Source of the DNA: Mesostigma viride | Lineage: Eukaryota; Streptophyta; Mesostigmatophyceae; Mesostigmatales; Mesostigmataceae | Direction of reading: 5' to 3' | NCBI GenBank assembly: GCA_009746045.1 | Contig: RPFO01001642.1 | Location: 231,001 to 295,000 of the forward strand | Length of the DNA: 64,000 bases | In this document: positions 11,230 through 23,400 of the stretch, in pieces | How positions within the stretch are numbered: position 1 is the first letter of the stretch | How the letters are laid out: each line of letters opens with the position of its first letter | Translations under genes and position numbers: made by a program | The notes under the pieces: model-generated | Told to the model about the DNA's origin: nothing | Databases searched by the model: none | What the model saw: the letters and a program-made list of their open reading frames with translations, nothing else

Positions 11230-12237
11230 TGTGATCAGGGTGTTCAACTAGTGGTTGAAAAGGTTCCAAGCTGGGGCTACCCTGCCCAGGTTTCCTTTGG
11301 GAAATGACAAACACAATGAAGTCACTCCACCACAATGCTCACAATAGGCGGCCACAGTGAATATGCTTGCCCATGTCACGTCACACACTGGATGCGATAG
11401 GGACTAATTTCATCTGCCCGGCTATTCCAAGGCCATGCAGACATTTTCAACATGCATGTCAAAGCCCTTATAACCTACGTCCAGGCTTCAATCCAAAGGC
11501 AACATATATACACAGACAGCACCCCAGGTGCCACCACAAGATCGCCTCCAAAGCCACAGCGACCTTGGATCGATGGATGACTTGTCCGTGACCGCTGCAA
11601 CATGAATCATAAACATTTTTAAATATAGTGTGGTCGAGCGCAAGTACACGACTGCCTGCATCCGTGACAGCCGAGCTGACTCCCGTCACCACAACATTTT
11701 GAAGGGCATCCTACGGCTCCGTAGGATGCAGCCAGGCACTGGTTTGCCCATGCGGCCAGAGAAGAGGGCCCAAGTGACCATGGATGGCCACACAAACAAC
11801 TCGGCCGCTGCTGCACCGCAGGACGGTGCCCCCATAAGACTCCCGCGCGTGACATCGCCAGCCTCCCTAATAGATTGTCCGCGGGGACCGTGTCTTACAC
11901 CCTTGATTACTGCTGAGGCACGACCAGGATCATCATCGAGGAAAGATGTCCATCAGCCATCTCATGAGATGGGCCTTGACCATTGGAAGCCATAAGCACC
12001 ACCAGCATTGAGGGCCCTTATCATCATTGTGCAATCTGTTTGGCCAGAAAGGAGCAGCCAGGTCCGTGATGGCCGCTCAACTTGGTGCGCAAGTCGCTGG
12101 CCTTTTTCTGTCAGACGCGCTTGCGCAAGCTCAGAGGCCCGATGTCACTCAGTGCGACAGACACAGCAGCGCCTATTGTTTGAGAGCATCCAGTGGAGTA
12201 CATTTTTGGACTGAGAGAAAGTTGTGTAGATGCAGGC
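11230..12237. other. Intergenic, nothing recognised
   Basis: Short overlapping frames with no family resemblance and no repeat structure that I can support. It lies downstream of the SUMO-like gene, on its 3' side. Confidence 0.5.
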
Positions 12238-13408
12238 TCATGATTGTGAGAGGTCGCCAATCCCGCCATACTGTTCCACCATGACGTCGAACGCGGTGCC
12301 CTCGCCTACTGGATCCCCCCCTGCTTTCACCTGGTCAGCCGACAGCTGGACGATTTGTGAAAGAGGGAGATGCGTTACAATGCAGAGGGCGAAGGCGGCG
12401 AAAGGTAAATATCTTTGCAAACATGTTCGTGGTAAATAGTTTGCTAACAAGGCAATAAATCACAAAGCCAAGTTTGAGGGAGTGTGCAGCAAGGTCGGGA
12501 CGATGAAAGTGGACATGCAAGGCAGCGGTTGAGCGATCAGCCAGAGTGCAGCACACCGGCAAGCAGAAACGAGGTGCCAGCAAGCAGATGCCCGACATCA
12601 TAATTCTTGTAAAAACACGACACATTGGGAAACTAAAGCTGGGCAGCCTTCATGCTGCAAAACCGGCAAGAACTCATCAAGCTCAGCTATTCATAACGAG
12701 TTTGGATTCACTGATAAAAAAGTGTTCATTTTCTATTAGCGTTAGTCTGACGACAGGGAGCGAAGACAGGCAGCGACACAGGGAGCGACAAGGCATTGCG
12801 TAAGCCAAACAATTCATCTAAAGCGGCCCGCTACACCTGCTACAAATTATTAGACGTTGAGCAGGGACTGATATATATATATATATACTTACCTGAGCTT
12901 CGCAAACTATCCAAAGTTTGAAATGCCAAACGTGCATAAAACCTGTGCAACGCAGTCAGACTCAAATGACATCCGAATGCCTACGTACCTCAGCGATCGT
13001 CTTATCCAGCTGCACAAAATCTCCATCGTACAAAAGCTTATAAGTCCCTGCGTCCACGCCCTTTGATTTGGAATAAGCGTCTCGAATTCTCTTGAAAGTT
13101 GTAGTTGGCTTTACTTTAAAAAAGGTGACCTCACCATCCTGCAGATGTTAAAGGAGAAAAGCAGACGACATCCAGCGAGGGTCAAGACTAGGCAGCAATT
13201 CTATTGACGTGAGCGACGGAGATACAGGTTGCCGTATCATACTTGAACCTCCACGATACAACGCACTGGTATCCCTATACATCACCGTTACTAGCATTTG
13301 CGATATGCGTATGTATGCCCTCCTGACCTTCACCAGCTTGATGTTGAACGCCTCACGGTGCGTTTCCGATGCCCCGTCGTCAAATTCCGGCTTCACACGG
13401 TCAGCCAT
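12238..13408 (-). CDS. Divergent SUMO-like ubiquitin-fold modifier
   Basis: Three exons on the minus strand, 13408-13328, 13138-12989 and 12345-12238, all phase 0, give 112 residues. The first donor is GTCAGG, a weak but usable site. Core: FNIKLVK-DGEVTFFKVKPTTTFKRIRDAYSKSKG..YKLLYDGD lines up with the SUMO beta-grasp (strand 1, strand 2, the 'LmkAYC' helix, 'RFLFDG'). It then ends FDVMVEQYGG like SUMO 'IDVxxxQxGG'. Gly-Gly is at 104-105 with a seven-residue tail (IGDLSQS) that a SUMO protease would remove. An N-terminal VKPE (5-8) fits the psi-K-x-E SUMO acceptor motif, as in chain-forming SUMOs. Odd points: the loop after 'KTIAE' is longer than usual, and 'MEDxD' before strand 5 is replaced by GDPVGEGTA. 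Role by family: reversible conjugation to nuclear proteins. Another ubiquitin-like modifier is possible. Confidence 0.75.
12846..12890. repeat. TA dinucleotide microsatellite in SUMO-like intron
   Basis: A short run of TATATATATA in the intron before the last exon of the SUMO-like gene. No further structure. Confidence 0.6.
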
Positions 13409-13692
13409 CTGTACTCCAGTAATTGTATAATGCGGCTAAAGCTGTCGACGCTATTGATTGCCTTCTTTATTGTTGCGTATAGGAATTAAAACCATTTGCT
13501 TGTGATCACTAGGTGTCGATATGATGTATGCTCCATTGCGCAAGTCCAGGCTGTGGGAATAATCCTACATCGTTCCCGCGCATTCTTTGGGCTGGGGCGT
13601 ATATAAGACCTAGGACTAGCATCTGTGCGGCGCGCGGCGCGTGCCCTTTCCCGGGTGCGGGGCCCGCCCTTGCGCGAAGCGCGTCATTAATC

Positions 13693-14095
13693 AGGCGGAG
13701 CCAATTTTCGGAAGAACCAGGGAAGAACCGTTAGGTTCGCCAGAATTGGCGAAGCTTATAAGGCCGTACACGTGAGAAAACTCAGAAAAGACATACCGTA
13801 GTCCCTGCCGTAGTGGTCAAGATCAATCACTTTGCGACGAACCTAAGTAAAGGCTTTGCGATTCTCTGCTGCCCTTGCCTGGGCGGCGTGGGACATGTGT
13901 GCAATGTTCAGTTGCACACACACTGACAACCGACAAAAACTTGGCGACCAAAAAACAGGGTGAAATTTATATTTTGCGCCCCCAAAATGAAGGCACTGTA
14001 GGTTTGCGAGCCCATCGACTTGCAGTTTATGGTCAGTGGCTGGTACCGGCACCTTACTGAATGATTGAGGTACTCGCCTACCCAATGAGTGTTTT
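13693..14095. mobile_element. Fragments of two DNA-element families
   Basis: 13693-13780 holds a GGCGGAGCCAATTTTCGGAA end followed by GGCGAAGCTTATAAGGCCGT; the same segment occurs at 48841-48903. 13806-14095 is a truncated, inverted relative of the 2671-3034 MITE. Neither codes for protein. Confidence 0.6.
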
Positions 14096-14141
14096 GACTC
14101 ATCCGATCATGCACTGATTAGTCTGATTAGCCGTTATAATA

Positions 14142-14190
14142 CAAGGCGGGCCGGGGGGCTCCGCCCCCCCCGCCCCCCCCGGCCCGCCCT
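14142..14190. other. GC-only perfect-stem hairpin
   Basis: GGCGGGCCGGGGGGC faces GCCCCCCCCGGCCCGCC across a short C-rich loop, giving a ~15-bp all-G/C stem. It could be the end hairpin of a mobile element, but I see no Helitron CTRR end next to it. Confidence 0.6.
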
Positions 14191-14314
14191 CATGGCTGGT
14201 TTTAAGAGGGCGGGTGTCCCGGGGTTGGACCCGGCAGGGAGGCTAGAGCACGGTGGTGAAGCTAGCCGAGACCGGCGTACAGCGGTGCTGGCGGCGAGCC
14301 TGGACGCGAACAGA

Positions 14315-14510
14315 TAGGAATTAATTAATTAATTAAAATCATAGCTCCGTGGGGAGCATATGTAACACATAGCCCTGAGAAAGGGGCATCTATGGGTTTG
14401 TAATACAATCAGGGCGACAACCTGCAGGTGTAGGATGTACAACTATCACCTGCTCTGCCGGGTGCACTAGGTGCACCTGCACCTCCATGATGGTTCATGC
14501 CTCTGAACAG
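14315..14510 (-). mobile_element. LINE 3' end, family 2, minus strand, with TTAA tail
   Basis: ATTAATTAATTAA tail, then GCTCCGTGGGGAGCAT, GAGAAAGGGGCAT, ACAACCTGCAGGTGT and GGTGCACTAGGTGCACCTGC. The order is the same as in the family-2 copies at 8659-8880 and 51573-51770. It is 5'-truncated. Confidence 0.7.
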
Positions 14511-14589
14511 ATAGGAAACCATGGCTATCATGACCCAAAACCGAATCAGGCTTGCGTCCACTGACACTGAACTCACGAAACTCCTAGTT

Positions 14590-15440
14590 CCAACACCCGG
14601 TTTTTAATTCCTTAGGCGGGGTTTTGCTGAGTAGAGTAGTTCGGATTTTCTAGATTAGCTTCGAGTTAATAGCTTAGTTCGGTTTCGCGGAGCCCTGAAG
14701 TCGTCCCCCTCAGTCCATCTATCCAGCAAGGGATGACTCACTACGTGCTACACGATCTCCCAAGGGAGTCATGTTATACTTTCATTTTTTTTAAATTTAA
14801 TCTAGGGGGGTACATACAGTGAGTGTGCGCGGTGAGCCGGTGACACCCTTATAACATTTGGACGATAGACCCCTTTCCTCAATGAATGGTAGATAGATTT
14901 GCTAGTTAGGATGGGATACCAACACTAAAAAGTGCCGGTAACCGCCCCAGTGACCCACAAGATACTGCCGGCAAAAAGTAACTGGATTTTTTTCCCTACT
15001 CAGACAGCTGTGCACCAGGGTACCCCAGTACCCCCTTGACTTTGTCCATGGCACTTTTTCCAGGGTTCACTCTCCGGTCCGGTGGTCAGATATGGTCAGA
15101 CCTAGGTAGCGTGCTACGGATAGAGTGAATCTAGCTTTTTCCGTCTAATCTATCCTGCGCCGCCCCCCGGCCCCCCCTGCGACAATCTTCCTGCCAAATC
15201 CCCATAATAGGGCGCACAAACTCTTGCCGATTTTGAGTCACGAGAAAAAATCGTGGTCGAAAATCTGCACGAAGACGGAACTGAGGGGTTAATTGCTGTG
15301 TGTGCACAGCACGCAGGGGGCAGAGACCCCCCCTTCCCTCATTCCTTAGGCATGCCACAGGGTGCACAATCCGGCCCGTTGAAACGATCCGGCATCCTTT
15401 GTGGGTAGTGCATGCAATATGGCCGGGCGCGTGAGCATTT
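14590..15440. mobile_element. LINE 3'-end fragments in both orientations
   Basis: 14590-14775 (+) shares TGCTGAGTAGAGTAGT, TAGTTCGGTTTCGCGG, CCAGCAAGGGA and GGGAGTCATGTTAT with 51170-51328. 15290-15440 (-) resembles the family-1 3' UTR (GTGCACAGCA, GGGCAGAGACCCCC, GGCATGCCACAG). The DNA between them has no recognised features. Confidence 0.55.
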
Positions 15441-15449
15441 CAATGGCAT

Positions 15450-16440
15450 ACGCGGACCTCCATGTCCGCGAATACTTAATTCGACCGCCTCGAGGATCAG
15501 CACGGCAAGTACGCCTGGATCCGCCTGCGCCACGCCCAGCGGCGAGCAGGCGGCGCACATATTACCGGCGCCCCGGACGCTGTCCAGCTCGCCGTGAACA
15601 ACAGCTGGACTTGTGGTACTCCTCCCAGTCCCGGCCGCTGCTCAGCGCCGCCGCCCCCCCCGCCGCTCAGCCCACTGGCGGCCGCGCCCGCCCGGTGCCT
15701 GCGGCGGGCGTATCTGCGCCGCCCATGCACGCGCCGCCCGCCGGCGAGCAGGACTACACGTACCCGCCCCTGGCCAAGTCACCCTGACAAGCTACCGCCG
15801 TTCACCGAGACGGAGCGGTGTGCTGCGCTGCCAAACATTAAACTCCGCTTCTACCCTGGGCACCGTAGGACCTGACCAGCTCCCCGCCCCTGTGCTTGAA
15901 CTGGCAGCGCTAACGGGGTTCCGGCTTGACATCTGCAACCGGCGGATCCTACTCGCCGACGAGCCGCCGATGTCTGAGTGGCAACACAGCTACCGTATTA
16001 TGCTGTACAAAAACAAAAGTTCTCCTAATGACCCTGCTTTCATAACTACCGAGGAGGCGAGGAGGCTGAGTGCATCCAGAGCGCCGCCCTCAAGCTCAGT
16101 TCATGCGCATGATCCTTGGAACCGCCTTCGTTCTCAGCTCTCAACCGCCACCTTGGGAAGAGCCAAATGGGCTTCCGGCCTGGGCGCAATACATTTATGG
16201 TCATCTTTGTCGCGTGACCCCTCATCAAAGATCGAGATCGCACTCTTGCAACCTGCTGAGTTTACCGCCGGCATCCTGGCCGTCGTCGACTTCATCAAGG
16301 CCTTTGTTTCTGTCTGCTGGGACGCTCTATGGGCCGTCCTGCTCGCGCTCATCTGCCCCATGGCAGGATCGGCGGAGCGGCTGGATGCACGCAGTGGCAT
16401 CCGGCCGGCATAGATCATGCGAGGGGTTTGCCGATGAAGC
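15450..16440 (+). pseudogene. Decayed LINE ORF2 (endonuclease/reverse transcriptase) remnant
   Basis: Changing frames carry typical non-LTR pieces: FDRLEDQHGKYAWIRLRHAQ (endonuclease-like, weak), SEWQHSYRIMLYKNKSSPND (the 'W..s.iv.l.KkgdptdP' step), GKSQMGFRPGRNT (the 'QnGFRpgrsT' motif) and VVDFIKAFVSVCWDALWAVL (RT domain A, 'DFkKAFDSV.r..LW..L'). Domain A has Val where the catalytic Asp is expected after KAF, and the frame is broken several times, so it is inactive. L1-like clade by motif style. Confidence 0.7.
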
Positions 16441-16657
16441 CATGTCTGGATCAGCGAGTTGGTGCAGGGCTGCTGCATGACGAGTGTGATTCTTTGGACG
16501 AGTTGTAGCCCGCGATATCGACTTAAAAGGATTGATATTTGCTGGGCAGGCAGGTGCTGATAGGTTGCGAAACCTGAGGCAGTAGCGGCAGAACACTATA
16601 ATAACAGCGTGTTTGTAATCGAAAGACGAGTCTAAGGCAACCACCCTGATAACATTT

Positions 16658-17316
16658 TATCAAGGAGACAACGAGCGCAGGCCAGAAATCGGGAGAATCC
16701 GGACCATGGTAGCTCGAGCCTGCCGTTATCTTGTCCGCGTTTTCGAGTCGTTCAGGATTATGAATATGAATGGAGATGGAAATGTGTAGCCTTGTGCATT
16801 TAAATTATGGCTGGCTGACTTGTAGAGCGACTAGATGACCTAGACGGTGGGGCCGGAAACAGCTTGCTTGATCAGGGCGTGTGTTTCGAGCCTAACTGGC
16901 CGGGAGTGTCTAGCGGTGAGCACCATTGCTGCGATCGCTCTCCCACAATTTACGAGGAAATACCCGCAAATGGAAAACCACTGAAAAGGTCTAGCTAGTC
17001 AGTCATTACGTTAGCCATGCCATGATTCCAAACGTCCAAGAACTGCACACGGTGAAAAGGCAAAAATCCGGAGGACAGCGCTTTCAAATGTGCGGCGGGA
17101 ACCAAAAACCCGCGTATGCCAGAAAACATCGCCAGTGTTGCTGCAGCGACGCGACGATGTGGACAACGAATCAAGTGCCAAGCTCGGAACGTCCCCAAAG
17201 GAGATCTGGCATCTCAGGGTTCAGATGTGCGGAGATACTACGCGATCCAGCCGGTCCACGACCTGTTTGTAGAGCTTGTGCCAAGGGGCAGCACCGAACA
17301 GATGTGGGTGACGTTA
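16658..17316 (+). mobile_element. Unclassified repeated element, copy 1 (inverse of 49010-49664)
   Basis: About 655 bp, nearly collinear with the reverse complement of 49664-49010. Both begin with the terminal repeat ATCAAGGAGACAAC.AGCGC, which is also the end of the MITE at 51327-51571, and both end in GTGGGTGACGTT. The other copy keeps a frame with FESFRMMNMNGDGNV and a Cys-rich stretch; this one is shorter in frame. It is probably an internal piece of a DNA transposon; I do not recognise the transposase. Confidence 0.65.
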
Positions 17317-17483
17317 ACCCCGATCACATTTTATGGCCGGAGTCAAAAGTCATTACTTCTCGGAGATACAGTTTCCCCCTTGTGGCGCATCAATGCCGGA
17401 GGTTGAAATTTCCACACGACAGAGAAACTATGAACATGTTTCCTGATGGGATTGGTGTCTGATGGCGGACAAGCGAATCTTCC

Positions 17484-20400
17484 CTAAAACACCATCATCT
17501 TCTCCACCACTTCCTGCCGCCGGTACATGGCCGCGTATCGGCCGTCCCTTGCGAGCAGCTCCTCATGGGTGCCCATCTCTTGAAGCCGCCCATCCTCCAG
17601 GTAGGCGATCGCGTCTGCATTGCGGATTGTCTCCAGGCGGTGCGCGATGATGAGCACCTGGGCAACACATGGGCAGAACATGGGTGAGCCATGGGTAAGA
17701 CATGGGTAAAGCATGGGTAAAGCATGGGTAAAGCATGGGTAAAGGATGGGTAAAGCACGGGTAAAGCATGGGTAGAGCATGGGTGAAGCATGTGTAAGGC
17801 ATGGGTCAAGCGTGGGAAAAGCATCGGTAAAGCATGGGTAGAACACGGGTAAAGCATGGGTAGAGCATGGGTGAAGCATGCGTAAGGCATGGGTAAAGCG
17901 TGGGATAAGCATCGGTAAAGCATGGGTAGAACACGGGTAAAGCATGGATGAAGCAGGGGTAGAACACATGTCAACAATGGGCAAAACATGGATGAAAAAG
18001 GATAAAATGCGTATTTTCAGTGACAAATGCAAGTGGTGGCAGGCCCATCGCTGGCATGACATCAATGCACGCATGTATGCATTCTTTTTTTCAAATACAT
18101 TTCGTTCCGTTACAGTGCGACTGTGCCAACATCCATCACGTGCCTTTGCAAAAATATGTTCAGCAAGGCAAGAGTGCGCCCTCCTCACGTCGTCGACCTA
18201 ATCACCGATGGCGCGCCATGCAGTGACCCAACGCGCATTGTTGCACATAGTCGCTTATCTGGCAGATGTGATTCGCTGTGCAAAGTGTACGAGAATGGCA
18301 GTAAGATTGATGACATCGAACCCAAGCCGGACTTGCCAGGCATCAAGCACACCCTACTCCAAGAAGTCCGGGTTCTTGATATTACCATACATGCTGCTAC
18401 TAGTGTACTTACTTAAGCTATTCATAGCCTCTAATTTCCCTCCCTCATCGCGAGGTTTCGCATGAGCTGTTCAAGCGCCTCACTACCAAACCCATGTTCT
18501 AGATCACGTACCGGCGTATTGGTTTATTACAGGTAGCCATTTATAGCATTGTCCCCCGACCCCCCCTCACCGTGCGGCTGTGCAGGAGTTCCACCAGGGC
18601 CCCCCTACCATATCCAGGCCCTACATCACACTCCAGTACTAGCACATTCTTGAGTATACCAATCCTTGAGGCTATCTACAGCCCTGTTCCCCCAACCCTT
18701 GCTCACTGTCCGGTTGCGCATGAGCTGTTCGAGCGCCTCCCTCACGAGCGCCTCACTAATGCTGTCCATCGCCGACGTGGCCTCGTCCATGACCAGCACC
18801 TGCGGGTCGCGGTAGATGGCGCGAGCCACCGCCAGGCTGGTCATGCGCAGGCGCACAGGCACGGGGACAGAAGGCAAAGGTAATAAACTCAGAGAAAACA
18901 GGTTGCTTGTCATGGGGTTAGAGCGCCTACCAGGCTGGTCACGCATGCGTTGTACGGGGACAGAAAATAAAGAAAACATAGCAGATGAGTTGCTTGCGCC
19001 AGGCTAGGCACGCGCACGCACGTGCACCGAGGAAATATAACAGAACAGAATAGAACAGAATAACAGAACGAAGGAAACCAACAACATAAGAAACGCAGGG
19101 TATAGGATATAAAGGATTGAAAAGAGGGCGATAATAATCCGCGGTCGCGCCACTTTGTGTCGTTGTTGCATTCACTGCTCTGGCTAGGTCTGTCACATGA
19201 TTCCTTAGGTCTCATTCGTCGCATCACCTGCCTTGGTTGCGTGGGTTAGTGCAAGTCACACGTGCTAGTAGCAACCAATCACTACACATAATGTATACAA
19301 AAAAGTCTTAACATATAACAAGGTCGTCACCACACGAGCCCAAGGATGAGCCCAAGACGAGCAAAGACGACCACAAGTTGAATGGCCACCGACGCCAAAC
19401 AAAGCAGCCACCCTACTCATCCCCACCCTAACACAGCAGCCACCCTATTCATCCCCACCCTAACACAGCAGCCACCCTATTCATCCCCACCCTAACACAG
19501 CAGCCACCCTATTCATCCCCACCCTAACACAGCAGCCACCCTATTCATCCCCACCCTAACACAGCAGCCACCCTATTCATCCCTATTCATCACGGATTAA
19601 TATATCTACGGTAGTACGCAAGAATGATAATGAGGAACCCCCCTCGCATCAACCATCTTCCCCCCCCAACCCCTTAGCGCCCCCGCCCTCCCCCCCCCCC
19701 CCCACCCACAGGGACCCCCCCGCATCCATGGCCCAACCCCATGACAAAATGTGCAACATACCCATGCCGGCGATGCTTGCTCCCCTAGACGTGAAGCATA
19801 CCCTCGCAGCCAGCTCGACAGGGTGGCCCCAGGTTCATTCATTAACCTGGCCCTGTGCTATTCACCGCTCACTTGCTTCGCGGGTCACCGCCAAGCGAAT
19901 CTTGGCCACATGGCCTAACCCCATGACACCAATTAGCATCGCTGCCACAGCATTTCCACTCTATGAAGGCACTCACCACTTGCCGCTGGCCGCCACTAAC
20001 CGACCGCATCTCATCCCCACCCAGATGACAGAAAAGTATGTAAAGCATGCTACTGGTAACGTTCAACCCATGTTCGAGTAAGCGGCAATGGCGGTTGCTC
20101 ACCGTTGCCGTTGGCCCCCGCTCAGCGAGCTCCCCCTCTCGCTGATCCTGGCCCCGTAACCCCCGCGCATCTCCATGATGAAATCGTGCGCGTTGGCGGC
20201 CACGGCGGCCGCGCGCACGCGCTCCTCGTCCACGGCCTCGTCCGGCACTCCGTAGGCGATGTTCTGCGTGACGGTGCCAGAAAACAGGTACTGTGGGGCC
20301 GAGCACACACAGCATTGAGCAGCACCGACAGCGAGTCAATGCTCAGGCAAGTGACGACAAGAACAGATCCCCGTGATAATGGAGGAGGGAAAAATGATAA

Positions 20401-23400
20401 GTTTCACGACAAGAACAGCACCCGCAGCGACCCAATCAGTCCGATAAATGACGGTGACAGCTCACTGACACGAGAGGTGCCACAACGCTTTCGCAAGCGG
20501 ATCCCCTGCAGGCCATATCATTATATATAATACTCTATAGTAGTAGTATAATACTTTATAGTAGTAAAATACTTGATAGTAGTATAATACTTGATAGTAG
20601 TATAATACTTGATAGTAGTATAATGCTTTATAGTAGTAGTATAATACTTTATAGTAGTAGTATAGTACTCTACAGTAGTAGTATAGTAGTAATACTTTAT
20701 AGTAGTACATGTATCTCTTTAGTTACAACGCTATCGCAAGCCAACCCGCAGGGTTGCCTTGCGAAGCCGTAGCAAGTGTGAAGTGGGCACATGGCGGTCA
20801 CTATAGTGGGCACATCACGATCACTATAGTGGGCACATCGCGGTCACTATAGTGGGCACATGGCGGTCACTATAGTGGGCACATCGCGATCACTATAGTG
20901 GGCACATCGCGGTCACTATAGTGGGCACATCGCGGTCACTATAGTGGGCACATCGCGGTCACTATAGTGGGCACATCGCGGTCACTATAGCGGGCACCCA
21001 CAGCGGTTGCCTTGCCAAGCCGTGGCATGAGCGAACCATTGGGATGCCAGAACACACACACAGAAGAGGTACAGCCGGACCGCACACATGCGTGGCAAGG
21101 CACGTGGCATGTCAAGGTTAGTAGCAAGCGAAACCAGCGGGATAGATACACGGCAGATCGCCTGGCGCTAGGGTCACTCTAGCATTTTGACCTTGACAAA
21201 TACATACAAAAGCAATTATTTTGCAGAGGTATTGTTGGAGACTGTCATGCAAGCCACCAGGGGATGAGGCGTGCGCCGGCTTCTTGTTGAATGACCTACA
21301 CCCAGCACCGAAATGCCGCATGCCCACACACTTGGTACTCGCATCAAGTCGCCTGGAAGCAAGGAGACGCAACCAGACACGCCCACCGCCCACAATGCCA
21401 GAGGTCGTCACCCAACAGCCCCCTCCTTCCCCCGCCCCCCAGATTATTATATTTTCAATCAGCACCCCATTGGCACTGTAACATTCATTATGCAAGTATC
21501 CATGTACCCACCACATAAACCATGTGACTCCTGAGGCCGGTTATACTAGTGCCAATAATGGCAAGCACACAAGCAGCCGTAGCAGCATTATTACTAGTAG
21601 TTTTGCGAACCGGCGCCTGACCAGCCCGACACACGGTCTGCCACTGAAGCATCTATGAAACATTCTCATGATATCATGCTGGATTCCAACACAGGACCTC
21701 CAGCACAATTTCGCGACTATAGGGGTCTCGTTCACAGTTGTTCATCGTTGCTTTTATGTTTTTAAGCTGATGTCCAGTGGCTGCAATGAACAATAATGAT
21801 GTCAGTGTATCGTGATAGCAATGAAACCGACACACTACCAGCCCAAGCAGCAAACAAATTAGCGCGACGCCTAACTCGCCACATGCTTCCGTTGACGCAA
21901 AGCTCGTTTACAAAGCGAATTCGCGCAGGTCTTGTAACGTTTGCGTCAACAAAACGTGTGACGAATGGGGCTTCGCACGAACCCGTTATCTGGTCGGGCT
22001 GGCACTTTGTTCGCACGGACTCCTGTGGTCGCATGAATGTGTTAGTCCTGCCCACCACCTCCTGTCGTATCAAGTCATCGACGCCATTGCATGCGCGTGT
22101 GCGCAGCTCCCTTAATCATGCCGCAGGAGCTGCCCAAACAAAGTTCCGACCGGGATCCACCGCATAGCGCCCACTGGTTCTTACGGTAGAAAGGCCACGC
22201 ACCGTCCACTAGAAAACCGACATGCCCACCGCCCCCCACTCATTACATCTATCCACCCCCCACTCTTTCCAACGCATACTGACACCTGCGGCACAAACAC
22301 CACCCTGGAAGGGCAAATATAACAATTACAAAAGGCTAATTATAACAATAACAAAAGGCTCATTATAACAGTAACAAAAGGCTAATTATAACAATAACAA
22401 AAGGTTAATCATAATACTACAAGGCTAATCATAACAATAACAAAAGGCTAATTATAACAATAACAAAAGGCTAATTAAAAGGCTAAGGACAGGCGGGATA
22501 AACCTACAGCGATGTCCACCCCGCACACCGGCCCACCCACCGTCTCCTGCGGCACAAACGCCATGCACGCGCGCAGCTCCGCGATGGTAAACTCGCGCAC
22601 GTCACGCCCATTTATCGCCACCACGCCCTCGGTGGCGTCGTACAGCCGGGGAAGCAGCTTGACCAGCGAGCTCTTGCCGCTGCCCGACGGCCCCACGAGC
22701 GCGACCACCGCCCCCGCGGGCACGTGGAGGGAAACGTCGCGGAGCGCCCATCGCGACTGTCCTGGGTAGCGGAAGCTCGCATGGTCGAACGTGACCGCGC
22801 AGGGGGTGGCCGCGCACGAGGAGTCGCCGCTGGGCGGGGGAGGGGATGCAGGGGCGAGAACGCTGGTGGTGCCTTCCTCTGGCACTGACGCCGACGCGGA
22901 TGGTCTTGCACTAAGGCTGCTGTCGGGAGTGGTTGTGGCGGTAGCCTCGGGAGTAGACGGGCCACCCTGTGGCGGGAGGCATGCAGGAACCGGGTTCAGA
23001 GGTTGGAAAAACAACGTTGCGGTAACAATCGATGCTTTCAGCACATGAACAGAGCAGCTGCCTCGAATGCAGCGAGCCCCCGGGAGCGAGCACTGGTGAG
23101 TGGACGCCAACAAAACCCGTGCGCTCATGGCCTACACACTAATGGCCTATACAATAACGGCTGAGCTCGGGCGATCCCACAGCTCTTTCGGATGCCCACC
23201 GCCCCTGCGGTGTTTGTGTGTGCGTGCATGCAGAGGGACATCAAACTCGGTGATGTTTCTAATGCACACCATCAAAGGCACGGCCTTCTTCGTTGTTTTG
23301 ACCTTCAGCACCCCACCCGCCACCGACCGAAACATGCGCAGCTCCATCAAAATATCAGCCCATGTATCACCTCCCCCATCAAACGAATGACAAGTGCGCC

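Noticed and set aside
20777-20998. CRISPR-like direct repeats
   Set aside because: Head-to-tail 23-bp units without spacers, in a eukaryotic intron; an ordinary minisatellite.
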